From Acanthacorydalis orientalis (lineage: Eukaryota > Arthropoda > Insecta > Megaloptera > Corydalidae): DNA of 64,000 bases. Under the pieces are notes generated by a model that saw nothing but the letters and a program-made list of their open reading frames with translations, was not told the origin of the DNA and did no database searches. This document shows positions 50,223 to 60,884 of the stretch, one piece after another (position 1 is the first letter of the stretch; the number at the start of each line of letters is the position of its first letter). A program made the position numbers and the translations under genes. Location of the stretch: contig CM068318.1 in NCBI GenBank assembly GCA_034766995.1, forward strand, positions 30,392,603 through 30,456,602, read 5' to 3'.

Positions 50223-52604
50223 TTATATTTTTTTGTAGAATCCTTGCCATCCGCAGAAAACTCAAGATGCGTACTCCACAAATTTTCAAAACAGTAATTT
50301 TACGTGACCAAATTTTATTATATATATTTGATTGAGTGGGGTCCTAATGTGTACCCATAAATAATGTTCCACTATATAATAGGTACAAATACAGTTTTAC
50401 TGCATAATAATAGGTATTTATAGAAATAAAATAAATTATTATTAATAAACTAGTTTCAATTTTTAACTTTTTAGGTTTTTTCTTCGCAAATTCATTCGAA
50501 TTTTGACTGACTATCGGAATCTCAGGGTTCCGCGAAATACAGTTTAAAGAATACATCTATAGGGAATATCTATTTACATATCCTCTATGAAATGTTATAG
50601 AGTCTGATTTATCGAGACTAAACTTCGTCACTCATTATGATCCTATAACTAGCAAAATATATTATATTTAAAAACTGACACTTATATTTCTAACCAAGTC
50701 TTGAAAAAAATGGTTTATTACTCAATATATGTTAGACTTCGTATTATCTTCAGTCAGTATTATTTTTAGTCAGTATTTAAGTGACTTAAAATAAATTTTA
50801 GAATTTGACTGTAAGGCGTTTTGGTATACGTATTTATATGCTGCCTTTTTAAATGAAAATTGGAAAGAGAATGTACATCAACTTCCAATTCATAAATATT
50901 GAAAAATATATTACAATTATCTAAAAGACGAAACATGTTAAAACAAATTTTTAAGACCATCAATAGTAAAAATGTATATTTCTTGTGATAATTTTTCTAT
51001 ATATATATATATATATATATATCAAATAATCAATAAAATGATTATATTTCCAAAAAGAAAACTTCTGAGATTATTAGTTAACAATATTAAATAAATACAG
51101 CTTAACATGAATGGAAACTTCTTAAGACTGCTTCTATTTTAATATACTTTTTTTGAAATGGAATATTATACTATCTGTACAATACATTCACATACATTCG
51201 ATCAATCGCAATTTCTTTCATTGCAGTTTTGCTAAAAGCTAAATCTGAAATAAATCTACGTATGTACGAATATTCAATACATTGGAATTTAAACAGAATC
51301 TAGTCAGATATGAAAAGAAAATCTTTATGTAAAGTTCTATAAAATGTTTCGTTTGAATATTTTTAAGAATTATGAAGATGCATTTTATAAAATATATTAT
51401 TTTAAATTGTGTAAGCATATTGCAATTAAAATAACAAAATTTCTATTCGAATTTTTGTTAAATATATTTAATATTCTGTCTTCTAAATGAACATACTGTT
51501 AAATGTGAATTAGAAATATTAATAGTCATTTTCTTGATCCGATGAAAATTGTTGTTAAATAGTTTGATTGACAAAAAGTAGTGTTTTTTCTGAAAGATAA
51601 GTTTAACAAATAAATAAAATTAACATCTAGAAGGAAATATTTTTAGATCCGTATTTCAAAAAGGTGATTAATGAACATTTAAAGTATTGGCAACGACTTT
51701 ACAAGGCAATCATTCAAAATCATTATCAAAAACATTGTTTAAATACAATAATATTTCACAAACTTCTTCATGTCAACACAAGTGTAAATAAAATGTACAA
51801 TATACAGTACATAAATGTACAATATACAAGCACACTAGTTTACTATAGCGGAAAGAGGTGTTAAATATTAATAATTGAAAGATATAGAGGACATATACAT
51901 ACACATCTACATCAAATGTCAATTCAACTGTTGTCAGTATTAGATGTTGTTAAGAAATAATTTATTTTTTTAAACCATACAATAGTTATCAACTTATAGT
52001 AGACTAATCTTCCACAATATAGTAATTGGAAAATTCTGAAATATAAACTTAAAAACGATTAGTAATTAAATGCTGATCTTTTAAATCTTCGCAGGACAAT
52101 GAAATAAAATTTGTCACTGATACATTATTTTAATTCAAGTTTGGATTTATTCTCGAAAATCTATTTAGACACTGAATACAGAAAATTAATCACAGCTATG
52201 AGAAAGCAGTAATAAGAGAAGTAAAATCCAAGTAAGTTAATGAATTCAAAATGCAAACTACAAAACTTTCCGCAGACAAAATATAACAAGAAATAAAATC
52301 AGTAACATTTTATTACTGTAATAACTATTATAAATGAAGTATTTATAAAAATTCTAAAAATTTCACCTATTTTTTTAAAAAAAACTATTCAATTTTCATT
52401 TAGTACAATCCAAAAATTAAAATAAAATGTATATAGGCAAATACAAAATTATCTAAAAATTGATTTATTTGTAAAATCACTGTTGTGAACGACTTTCATA
52501 TTTTAAAAAGAGTATATTGAAACTAAAATAATTGTACAAATATATTTTATTACTCTCAATGACAGTCAGAAACTGTGGCCAAATTTATATTCATGAATAT
52601 TACA

Positions 52605-52608
<4 letters not shown>
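50223..52608. other. AT-rich DNA, nothing recognised
   Basis: A small TA tract at 50999-51022 and a duplicated AAATGTACAATATAC word near 51790-51825. No gene supported. Confidence 0.5.
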
Positions 52609-52666
<58 letters not shown>

Positions 52667-52715
52667 ATGTGCATGTGTGTGCATGTGTATGTATGTGCAT
52701 GTGTGTGTATGTGAA
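52609..52715. repeat. (TA)n-(TG)n/(TGCATG)n array
   Basis: TA tract, then a long TG tract with repeated GTGCATGTGTGTGC units. Confidence 0.95.
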
Positions 52716-53087
52716 TGTGGCTAAGTTTTATGCTTGTAAGTATATCATAAAGTAAGAATATCGTAAAACAATCGAAAAATCGTATAATAGATTTTCAAGC
52801 ATTTTAAAACAATGTCATAATAAAACACTAGAAAGAATTTAAATTGTCGTATGATTTACGACACTTTGTTACTTTTGTGTTGTTTCAATCGGTTTCTAGT
52901 ATCAGCAAATCCTGAGGATTGCGTTACCGATAGCTATCACAACGACTTACGAGAAAGGGATGAAAAATAAAATGTACGACGTCAATCATATTCAGATTTT
53001 CAAGTTGATTCGATAGATACAGGATGTTTTGGAAGAAATATTTTAATTCATGTTTTTCGTGATAATTGTTATTTTTATGATACATTA
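52716..53087. other. AT-rich flank, nothing recognised
   Basis: No frame or repeat of note. Confidence 0.5.
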
Positions 53088-54369
53088 AATTGATGCAAAA
53101 ATTATTGCAGTTTTTATCATTTTAAATTTGGCGCCGATTTTTCTAGTTACCGTTAACTTTTGTTATAGTCATGTTATACATCATTGTAAACAATGAAATT
53201 AGCACAATTTAATTCGGCTTATGTCTATTGTTTTCATTCTTTAGTGTTGTTGAATATAACCTCTTAAATTAGTCAAAGAAAAAAGCAAATTTGCGTGATT
53301 TTGTTGTACGAGTTTAAATTGGGTCGTAAAGTAACAGAAACTGCTCGAAATATCAAATTTGTTTTTGGCGAAATATCAATTAGTGAATGTACAGCTTAAT
53401 AATGCTTCCAAATAGTTCATAATGGGAACGAAAGCATTAATGAGGAGGAGGATCGTGGACGTCTTTCAGCTATAAACAAAATTGATTTAAGAACCATTAT
53501 TGAAGCGGACCCACGTAAAACAATTCGAGAGGCGGAAGATACACTCAATGTTGATAATCCAACAGTTGTTCGACATTTTAGCCTAAAATGTAAACACAAA
53601 AAAGCTAGATAAATGGGTAGCGTATAAACTAAATGAACATCAAGCAATCCGGCTATACGAAATCTGCTCTGCGATTCTTTCAAAAATGATCTCTTTCTTG
53701 ATCGCATTGCCTCATGTGATGAAAAGTGCATTCTCTACATTATTCTGAAACGTTCATCATAGTGACTAGACCAAGGAGAAGCACAAAAACAGTTTCCTAA
53801 ACCGAAGCTTCATGAAAAAAAGATTATGGTCACTGTTTGGTGATCGGAAAGTGGTATCATTCACTACAACTTCTTAAATCCTGGTGAAACAATAACAGCG
53901 GAAAAATTATGTTTTTCAGAAAATTAAAAAACATCATAAAAAGTTGCACCGTTTACGGTCAACATTAGTCCATCGAAGATAACGAGTTCTTCTTCAAGAC
54001 AACGCCTTATCACATGTCTCACAAATGACTTTACAAAATGAAATGAACTGGGTTATAAAACCTTACCTTACCTTACCCACCTTATTCTCTGGATCTGTCT
54101 CCAACAGATTATTATTTTTTTAAACATGTGAGTAATTTATTACAAGAAAAAGTTTTTAAAGATCCAGCATCAGCTCAAAGCGCTTTCAATGGATTCGTTA
54201 ACTCCAGGACTTCAGAATTCTATCTTGTAGGAATAAACAAATTTGTTTCCAATGGAGATAAATGTGTGCAAGCCAACGGTATTTATTTTGATTAATAAAT
54301 ATATTTTTTAACTTATATATGTGTCTTAATATTCGATACGTAAAAGTCGCAATTATTTTTGCATCAACT
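53088..54369 (+). mobile_element. Full-length mariner with both inverted repeats
   Basis: The left end reads AATTGATGCAAAAATTATTG and the right end, read inward, AGTTGATGCAAAAATAATTG, with TA on both sides (53086-53087 and 54370-54371). The length of 1282 bp is standard for mariner. It carries one broken transposase gene and no second gene. Confidence 0.9.
53268..54295 (+). pseudogene. mariner transposase, cecropia/Hsmar1-like, broken
   Basis: The frame opens at ISQRKKQICVILLYEFKLG, where Ile replaces the expected start Met. Further blocks are NGNESINEEEDRGRLSAINK, RTIIEADPRKTIREAED, then CDEKCILY (first Asp kept), LDQGEA, KKIMVTVW, LNPGETITAEK, LLQDNALSHVSQ (second Asp kept) and YSLDLSPTDYYFF (third Asp kept at the DD34D spacing). 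The C-terminus is FVSNGDKCVQANGIYFD. Several stops, mostly TGA for Trp, and a CTTAC microduplication near 54065 disrupt it. All three catalytic residues survive, but the gene cannot be read through. Confidence 0.85.
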
Positions 54370-54371
54370 TA

Positions 54372-55595
54372 ACATTTTCTTATATATAATAAATTTATTA
54401 TACAGTTGTTTAGATTTATGCATCAAGTTTCAGTCCCAATCCATTTTTTTTTAATTTTATTTAAATTTTAAATAGCAGTACTACAAGTATTGAAACCGGG
54501 TGTCTAATGAAGATATAAAAAATATGCGATAAAATATATTTGATCCATTTATTAAAAATATTTGTAAAATATTCAAACTGTGAAGTTTTTCTTAACCCAA
54601 ATAATAAAATGGTCGATGTAGGTTAAAAATAATATTCTAATTAATTTTATACACAAAGTTAATTACATAGTACAAAAATTTTTCAACTATTGAAACAAAT
54701 AAAGCCAAGAAATATCCAATAAACGCGTCGAAAGTATCTTAGCTGCTTAATTGTAAATAATTTATAATTTGGAACACATTCAAAAAAGTTACTTTACAAT
54801 AATATACCTATGTTTAAAAAATAAAGCACTTTCTATTTTCAGGATTTCTTTCCTTTCAATTTTATTGCTTTATTTTGCAGCAATGCTTTAAATAGTAATA
54901 AAATATTCAATTTTGATTATAAATAATTAAGTGTTAAAAGGTTATTCCCATTTATAGTTCAAAACTTAAAATTAAATATATTTTATTTTTTTTTGTTAAA
55001 ATATACAAAATTCCACTAATAGGAACAAAAAAAGCAGCATCGCAAAACTACAATACTATTCGGTCATTCGTACAAAACAATTTTTTTGCAAGCACTGTGA
55101 AATTCGCGCATTATTGCTCGTCGGGAATTGTTTGTAGTCCCTTTTAGTGCATCAGAAGCGCTGCTGAAACACTCATAAGCGGTCGCTTTTTTAGATAAAT
55201 ACATATAAATTAGTGCAGGGCAACAAAAATACACTCATGGGTCTTGAAACCTTAGAATTACATTTTTAAAGTGTGGATGAACGCCTTATCGACGAGATCA
55301 AAACGTTGATATCTACGTTATATTAATTATATCTACGTTGATATAAACGTTACTATTAAGACGGAAAGGAAAAATACTTACTATTTTTTTAGTAATTCGT
55401 TTATTTAATGAAAAAATTAACATTTTTTACTTGAAACAGAAGTAAAAAAATATTCTAAACTTCATGAAAAATAAAACATGTATACATTTAACAATATTAA
55501 TGTAGAAATAAAAAATGAATCTTTATTAAATTACAAAATTAATTTTGAGAAATTAATAATTTTGTTAGGTATGATATGTCTGAAAACACATTTTC
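54372..55595. other. AT-rich DNA flanking the BEL element
   Basis: No gene recognised. A patch at 55070-55190 is GC-richer (CGCGCATTATTGCTCGTCGGG) but unassigned. Confidence 0.45.
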
Positions 55596-55770
55596 TGTGT
55601 ATAATGGGTGTTTGCGCCTTTTCCGTGGTTCGACGATCGGATCACAGATTGACGCGATGATGGAAAACAATACACAATTTTACATTAAAAATAAGAATCT
55701 TTATTGACTAATTATGTACTATTAAAAACTATTGTATAATTCTTCGTTACCGTCCGCGCACTTGATGTTG
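55596..55770 (-). repeat. BEL 3' LTR, downstream part
   Basis: Separated from the upstream LTR part by the LINE insertions. It contains AATAAA at 55705-55700 and ends near CCCATTATACACA. The end at about 55596 is inferred from the TG...CA rule and is approximate. Confidence 0.55.
55700..55705 (-). terminator. LTR polyadenylation signal
   Basis: AATAAA on the minus strand within the downstream LTR part, in the position expected for the R/U5 region. Confidence 0.5.
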
Positions 55771-55780
55771 CCATCGCGTC
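55771..55780. repeat. LINE target-site word, copy 1
   Basis: CCATCGCGTC at the 3' (poly-A) side of the truncated LINE. Identical words lie at 55973-55982 and 60849-60858. Confidence 0.85.
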
Positions 55781-55972
55781 TTTTTTTTGCACGAATTTAA
55801 GGTGGTGTGAGTCAGCGTATGATAAAGCATCGGCTTATTTGTAGCCGTTCCTAGAGGCCGTCTGGGGTTCCGATAACAGCCAGAGTCTGCATATTTTATT
55901 TCGAGTGTGTCTCGAAAACATCTTTTCTAGGATGTGTCGTCGCACTGTCGTGCTCAAATCCGGCAAAAGTAT
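55781..55972 (-). mobile_element. 5'-truncated LINE, relative of the full one
   Basis: A poly-T run of eight (55781-55788) is the A-tail read on +. It is followed by about 185 bp that align only roughly with the 3' UTR of the full LINE. Shared words are the GCACG next to the tail, the CCGTTCCTAG block and GCATATKATTTT. The divergence suggests a different subfamily. It is bounded by the same 10-bp target word on both sides. Confidence 0.75.
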
Positions 55973-55982
55973 CCATCGCGTC
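55973..55982. repeat. LINE target-site word, copy 2
   Basis: CCATCGCGTC between the two LINE insertions. Confidence 0.85.
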
Positions 55983-56171
55983 TTTTTTTTTTTTTTTTTT
56001 TTTTGCACGTATTTTTGTTGGTTTTGATCGGCCCATGAGAATCAGAAGATTTGTAAGACAATATAGGACCGTTCCTAGGGGCGAGGATCGCCCCGACAAC
56101 AGCCTCTATCGGCATATGATTTTAAGTAATCTGCATGTAACTCGATTTAACCATTCGCGCAGTACGTGCTC

Positions 56172-56204
56172 ATATCCAGGAAAAATTCCAAAAAACCTGG
56201 ATAT
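56172..56204 (-). other. Hairpin in LINE 3' UTR
   Basis: ATATCCAGG (56172-56180) and CCTGGATAT (56196-56204) pair perfectly around a 15-nt A-rich loop. A stem-loop near the 3' end is a plausible recognition structure for the element's own reverse transcriptase. Confidence 0.6.
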
Positions 56205-56249
56205 CAATCGTAAAGTAAACCCAAGAAGAAGAAAGGTAAGACTCATGCA

Positions 56250-56325
56250 GCCCTCCACCCCACCCACCCTTCCCTACCACTACCCACCCTTCCCTATTCC
56301 TACCCACCCTGCCCCCTCCCACGTT
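56250..56325 (-). other. G-rich tract in LINE 3' UTR, quadruplex-capable
   Basis: On + it is CCCACCC/CCCTTCCC-rich. On the transcribed minus strand it has many GGG runs with short spacers (GGGAAGGGTGGGTGGGG), which satisfies the simple four-run G-quadruplex pattern. Confidence 0.75.
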
Positions 56326-56371
56326 GGGGCCTTATAGAGATAAAGAATCGTGAGGGTCGTGTGCTGACTCA

Positions 56372-59160
56372 TCAGTCACGCATTCCCGTCCTGTCATTTC
56401 CCGTTTTCCGTCTGCTCACATCCGGCGGCCGCACGAGCGGCGTAGTTTTAAAATAGTACGGTTGCACGAACTTATTGCGCCTCCTGGTGTGTCCAATCCT
56501 CCTCGCGAGGGGGATCACACGCGCTCTGGGCAGTCGCTCTAGCAGCGGATTGCCCCGGAGCACCCGCGTGTAGAACCGCCAGCTCGCCTGCTCTATATAC
56601 TCGGCAACCGTACAGATATTCGCGCGCTCGTGCAGCGCAATCGTCGGATAGTTTGGTGGCTTGTCCACCGCCATCCTCAAGATCTTGTTTTGAACGATCT
56701 GCAAGCGCTTGATATTGGTGCGCGTGGTGTTCCGCCAGATCGGGGAGGCGTAAGTGAGGATCGGTCTGATCGCCATCTTGTATATCGCGACCTTGTTGTC
56801 GCGCGACAGACCGCTCCCTCTGGCCAACAGTGAGTAAAGCTCGGCCAGGGCACCATACGCCTTCCTGCGTACACACTCGACGTGCGTGTTGTAGCGGAGG
56901 CGTGTATCCATGTGCACGCCGAGGTATCTGACGGAATCCTTCCAGATCACGTCAACGTCGTCGATGGTGAGACGACGCTGCGGATGACTACTCCTCGCTC
57001 TCGAAAAGATGATGCCCTCCGTTTTGGCGGCATTTAGCTTCATTCTCCACTTTGCAAAGAAGCCGGACACCTCGTCAAGGGCGTCCTGGAGTCGATCGAG
57101 CGAGTCATCCAGTGATCTGGTGTTCGCGAAGATGGCGGTGTCGTCAGCATAGAGGGCCAGCTCAGCACCTCTCGATCGCGGCATATCGTTGACATAATAG
57201 CTGAACAGCATTGGCCCGAGGTTGGATCCCTGGGGGACTCCCGCGACTGCTGGTCTGACCGTGGAGAATTGCCCATTCACTTCGACACGGAATGAGCGGC
57301 CGCTGAGGTAGTGGTCTATAAATTTTACGAGATACGGCGGCACCCCATATCCCAACAGCTTGTATACAAGGCCGTCGTGCCAAACCGTGTCGAAGGCCTT
57401 CTCAATGTCGAGGAGTACCATCGCCGTACAGCGCTTTTTTCCGCTCCGCACGGTGGCGTTGTGGGCGATTCTGGCTAGCTGGTGGACGGTCGAGTGCCCA
57501 CGCCTGAAGCCGAATTGCTCGGGCCGGATGTTATTGGCCGCCAGGTCGTGCTGTTGGAGCCTGGTGAGAATCAACTTCTCGAGCAATTTGCTGATCGTCG
57601 ACAGCAGGCTAATGGGGCGATATCTCACCGCCAGATCCGCCTTCTTACCGGCCTTTTTGATAGCCAGAATCCTCGCCTGTTTCCACCGGGACGGAAAGTG
57701 CTGGAGGCGCATCGCTCCGTTAATGATGTTCGTTAGGGCGACTATCGCCTTGCGAGGGAGGTACTTCAGTACTCTATTTTGGATCTCGTCGTCACCCGGG
57801 GCCTTCAGCGGCTTCGATGCCCGGATGACGGCGTCCACCTCGCGAGGCGTCGCTCAGAGAATGCCCTCGGGGTCCACGACCACTCGGTCGCGCCACCTGC
57901 GGACACTCTCGCCGATATCGAGGACAAATTGCGGGTCGCCAATGTTCTCAGCGGTGCGATGCGCTCTCTCAAAGTGTTGCGTGAGCAGCTCGGCCTTATC
58001 GCCGTCGCTGTATCGGTACTCCCCGTCGGCATCCTTGATGGGCGGGAGGTGAGTACGAGACTTAGCCCGTATGGATCTCACAACCCTCCACGTGTCAGTC
58101 ATGTTGTTCTCTTCCGAAATGCGGGCCAATTTGCTGCTCCATTTCTCATTTCGCATGCGCACGACTTCTTTGCTTATCCTCTCGGAGAGACGATTCCGGA
58201 TCCGCCGGTACTCATCCCTCCGAGTTCGTTGCCAGAGCCTACGCGCCATATTTCGCGTCGCGATCATGTTTCTGACGTCCTCGTCTAAGGTCACCTTGTT
58301 TGGCTGATGTCTTTTGCGCGGAATGTTAGCGTCCATCGCTTCACGGACGCGCGCAGTGAGCTCTTCTGTCCGGGTCTCCAAATCATCGACGGATGTAATG
58401 TGATGATCGGCCCGGACCGTGCCGTTGAGCTGTTTCTTGAACGCCGGCCAGTCAGCTCCCGCATAGTCGCGATACGTTCTCTCGCGCCTCGCAGATGAGA
58501 TCGCGAGGCTCGCGACTACCGGGTTGTGATCTGAGCTGAGTTCTGGCAGTGCCACGATGTTATCGACACCGACGTTCTTGCTGACGAGGACGTCCAGTAC
58601 TGACGGGCGGCAGTTTCGTCTGTAGAACGTAGGCTCTGCAGAGGCGTAGATGATATAGTCTCGTTGTTCCACGTAATCATGAAGGGCCTTTCCTGCAGCA
58701 TCCCCCCGATGGCAGTTCCAGAGCCTATGCTTTGCGTTAAGTCGCCACCGATGATTACTCTGTTGCCCAGACCGAGGATCCGGTCCAGGTCAACAACATC
58801 GAGCATGTTCCTAGGGCTGCGGTAGGCTACAGCCACGACAATCTTCGCGGGGGTCTCGATCACCACTGAGATGGCCTGCAGTGACGTCAGGTTGTCAACG
58901 TAGACCTCGTGCTGAACGAGGTCGGTGCTGACGTAGATCGAGACTCCTCCTCCGCGACCGTCGGGCTTCGGGCGATGGTAAGCTCTGAAACCTACGATGC
59001 CCTTGTACCTGTTATCCTTGAAGGACGTTTCGGTAACAAGGGCGACGTCTATTCGATGCTGCTGCAGGAAGGCTCCCAACTCGAGTATCCCTGTGTTCAA
59101 TGTACTAGCGTTCCACAACGCAACACGCAGTTTGCCCCGAGGTAGATTATGACTAGTCAT
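56372..59160 (-). pseudogene. LINE ORF2: endonuclease and reverse transcriptase, two lesions
   Basis: It starts at ATG 59160 (MTSHNLPRGK), which overlaps the ORF1 stop by 8 bp. Endonuclease motifs are WNASTLN, VTETSFKDN, YRSPRN, GGDL and, after the frameshift, SSDHNPVV. Reverse-transcriptase blocks are KPLKAPGDDEIQN, RPISLLSTISKLLEK, QFGFRRGHSTVHQL, LDIEKAFDTVWHDGL, GVPQGSNLGPMLFSYYVND, LALYADDTAIFA (catalytic YADD), NAAKTEGIIF and YLGVHMDTRLRY. Lesion 1 is a one-base loss near 58735-58737, just after GGDL. Lesion 2 is an in-frame TGA at 57856-57854 between the endonuclease and the reverse transcriptase. The total of about 929 codons is normal for the clade. There is no RNase H domain. Confidence 0.85.
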
Positions 59161-60550
59161 CGAGACGCTGTAGGAAACGGCGTACGATCTGGAACTTCTC
59201 GCTCCTAAGCGTGGCTGCGGCCAGGTCGTCACGCAGCTGTAGAGCGAGTACGACAAGATTGTCAAAGTCGCATAGTCCGTCGATCTGATCGAAGATAGCC
59301 TTCAGGGTATGCGCCTTGTCCTCGGGCAACTTTGCGGTCGGGTGCGCCCTAGCGCCACCAGCATTGACGTCATCGACGCCAGTGATCCCGACACGAGGAC
59401 GGGGAGTTCTATTACTCCACGAGTTGGAAGCAGGGGCCGGGGTGTCCACGTATCTGTTGCGCATGGAGGGAAAGTGTCCGCCGGTAAACTGTGCAGAGGG
59501 CTGCTGCCTCCTCAGATTCTTCTCTCGCTGCGAGATTCTGCGCTCCTGCTCGCGCACGTGAGCTGGGCAGCCACGATAGTTGGCCGGATGCGGCCCTCCG
59601 CAGTTGACACACTTAGCCGGCTGATCCTTTTTTAGCGGGCACTGTTTCGCATCATGCTTTTCCCCGTAGATCACGCAGCGCATGACAATGTTACAATTCC
59701 GGGCAGCATGCCCGAAGTGCTGACATCGGAAGCACTGCGTGATCGCATTCTTGGGCTTGTACGCCTCCCAGTGGGCGCGCGTGGAAAACAGATACGGGAC
59801 CTGGAGTGCGTCGGCAAGTTTAGTGCCGGTGACGAAACCCACGATGTATATAGGGCCAAGGTCCTTGCGGCCGTATTGAATCGACCGTACCCTGGTCACC
59901 GGCAGCTTGAAAAACTTTATCTCGTCCAGCAGCTCCTCATTCGTAATGCCCGGCGGTAGGCCCTTTAGTATCAGATTTGTTTCCTTTTCAGAAGACGGAG
60001 TATACGTATGATACTCCGTGTTCCCTTTCTTAAATAGCCTGAGCACCTCATGATAAATCGGCATCGAGTCCGAGTTTATCATGAGGCCGCTCCTCACGTA
60101 CTTGATGTTGACTGTGCCTTCATGACCGGCCTTTTTAACGTAGTCCTTGAGGTTCTTAACAAACCTGGGGTAGGACTCCACGATATGGTGCAGGACGATC
60201 GGAGGGATCCTCTCCTTCGTCTGCCGCTCTGCCGCAGCGATAACGGCCTCGGCGTTAACCAGCGGCGTAAACTTATTCGCCACCCTGGTGACGCCCTCAG
60301 TAGCGATTTTCTTATTGCTAACTGGCGATTTCTCGCCGACACTAGGTCTCCTCGCTCGCTTGCGAACGACAGGCAACCAAGATAGGTCCTCAGTATCGTC
60401 GACGGGCGCTGGCGCGACGTCGACCTGGATCGGTTGCCCAACGGCTGCAGGGGTGACCCTCGCCTGCATCTGCACGACCGACTCTGCACCCTGAATCGGC
60501 AGTTCGGCCCCAACTGCGAGTATCGCAGCAGCCGCCTCATCCACCTCCAT
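59153..60550 (-). CDS. LINE ORF1, gag-like nucleic-acid-binding protein
   Basis: An intact 465-codon frame from ATG 60550 to TAG 59153. A variable, basic, disordered N-terminus (residues 1-100) comes first. It is followed by a domain with LILKGLPPGITNEELLDEIK and VTRVRSIQYGRKD at about 192-270, matching the PRE/C2HC region of Jockey-clade ORF1 proteins. Three zinc-knuckle positions follow: 273-286 (CFRCQHFGHAARNC, complete), 292-304 (CVIYGEKHDAKQC, where Tyr replaces the second Cys) and 314-328 (CVNCGGPHPANYRGC). The C-terminal 130 residues are Arg/Gln-rich and then helical. The protein should coat element RNA. The second knuckle probably no longer binds zinc. Confidence 0.85.
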   Translation of the reverse strand: MEVDEAAAAILAVGAELPIQGAESVVQMQARVTPAAVGQPIQVDVAPAPVDDTEDLSWLPVVRKRARRPSVGEKSPVSNKKIATEGVTRVANKFTPLVNAEAVIAAAERQTKERIPPIVLHHIVESYPRFVKNLKDYVKKAGHEGTVNIKYVRSGLMINSDSMPIYHEVLRLFKKGNTEYHTYTPSSEKETNLILKGLPPGITNEELLDEIKFFKLPVTRVRSIQYGRKDLGPIYIVGFVTGTKLADALQVPYLFSTRAHWEAYKPKNAITQCFRCQHFGHAARNCNIVMRCVIYGEKHDAKQCPLKKDQPAKCVNCGGPHPANYRGCPAHVREQERRISQREKNLRRQQPSAQFTGGHFPSMRNRYVDTPAPASNSWSNRTPRPRVGITGVDDVNAGGARAHPTAKLPEDKAHTLKAIFDQIDGLCDFDNLVVLALQLRDDLAAATLRSEKFQIVRRFLQRLDD

Positions 60551-60848
60551 GACGGTGCTGGTTATGTTTGTTTTAGGTGCCCACTCGACACCGCACAGCT
60601 CTGTCGTACCCTTGATGGGTTTATTTCTGTGTATGCTGCTTTAATGAACATTGTTTTATACACTTAATCGGTCAGATTTTAGAATTACAAATAGAACAAT
60701 AGAACACGTCACTTTGCACACTATACACTTGTATCACACAGAACAACAGAATTTAATACACTATTTTAAACGCTTTCCTGATCAATCGCTTGTCTATGCA
60801 CGCTTGCATGTATCAACTTGCTTGTACCAGTCTCAGCGTAGTATCACC
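60551..60848 (-). promoter_or_regulatory. LINE 5' UTR
   Basis: The region between the upstream target word and the ORF1 start. Jockey-type LINEs usually carry an internal promoter here. I see no single decisive promoter motif. The AT-rich middle (60640-60780) contrasts with the GC-rich ORFs. Confidence 0.5.
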
Positions 60849-60858
60849 CCATCGCGTC
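60849..60858. repeat. LINE target-site word, copy 3
   Basis: CCATCGCGTC at the 5' side of the full LINE, inside the BEL LTR. Confidence 0.85.
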
Positions 60859-60874
60859 TTAGCGACGCGGTGGG

Positions 60875-60884
60875 TTTTATATAT
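60875..60884 (-). promoter_or_regulatory. LTR TATA box
   Basis: TATATAAAA on the minus strand within the LTR. The expected start about 30 bp downstream falls at 60850-60855, i.e. on the LINE target word. Confidence 0.5.

Larger units (their letters stand above)
55983..60848 (-). mobile_element. Full-length Jockey-clade-like LINE
   Basis: The element has a 22-nt A-tail (T run 55983-56004 on +), a 3' UTR, ORF2 (59160-56372), ORF1 (60550-59153) and a 5' UTR of about 300 bp. It is flanked by the 10-bp duplication CCATCGCGTC at 55973-55982 and 60849-60858. Two ORFs, a gag-type ORF1 with CCHC knuckles, an AP-type endonuclease plus reverse transcriptase without RNase H, and a poly-A tail fit the Jockey clade. 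ORF2 has only one frameshift and one stop, so the insertion is fairly young. Its GC content contrasts strongly with the host DNA. Confidence 0.85.

Noticed and set aside
54055..54085. CCTTACCTTACCTTACC looked like an insect telomere repeat
   Set aside because: The insect telomere is TTAGG/CCTAA, whereas this is CCTTA. It lies inside the mariner transposase, where a CTTAC microduplication of the codons for the third catalytic block explains it.
55640..55665. GACGCGATGATGG at about 55650 as a fourth LINE target word
   Set aside because: Only part of the 10-bp word matches, it is in the opposite orientation, and no LINE tail adjoins it.
56472..58052. Long plus-strand and alternate minus-strand frames over the LINE ORF2 (for example 57360-58052 +)
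   Set aside because: Shadows of the GC-rich reverse-transcriptase frame. They lack motifs, while the minus frame has all the reverse-transcriptase blocks.
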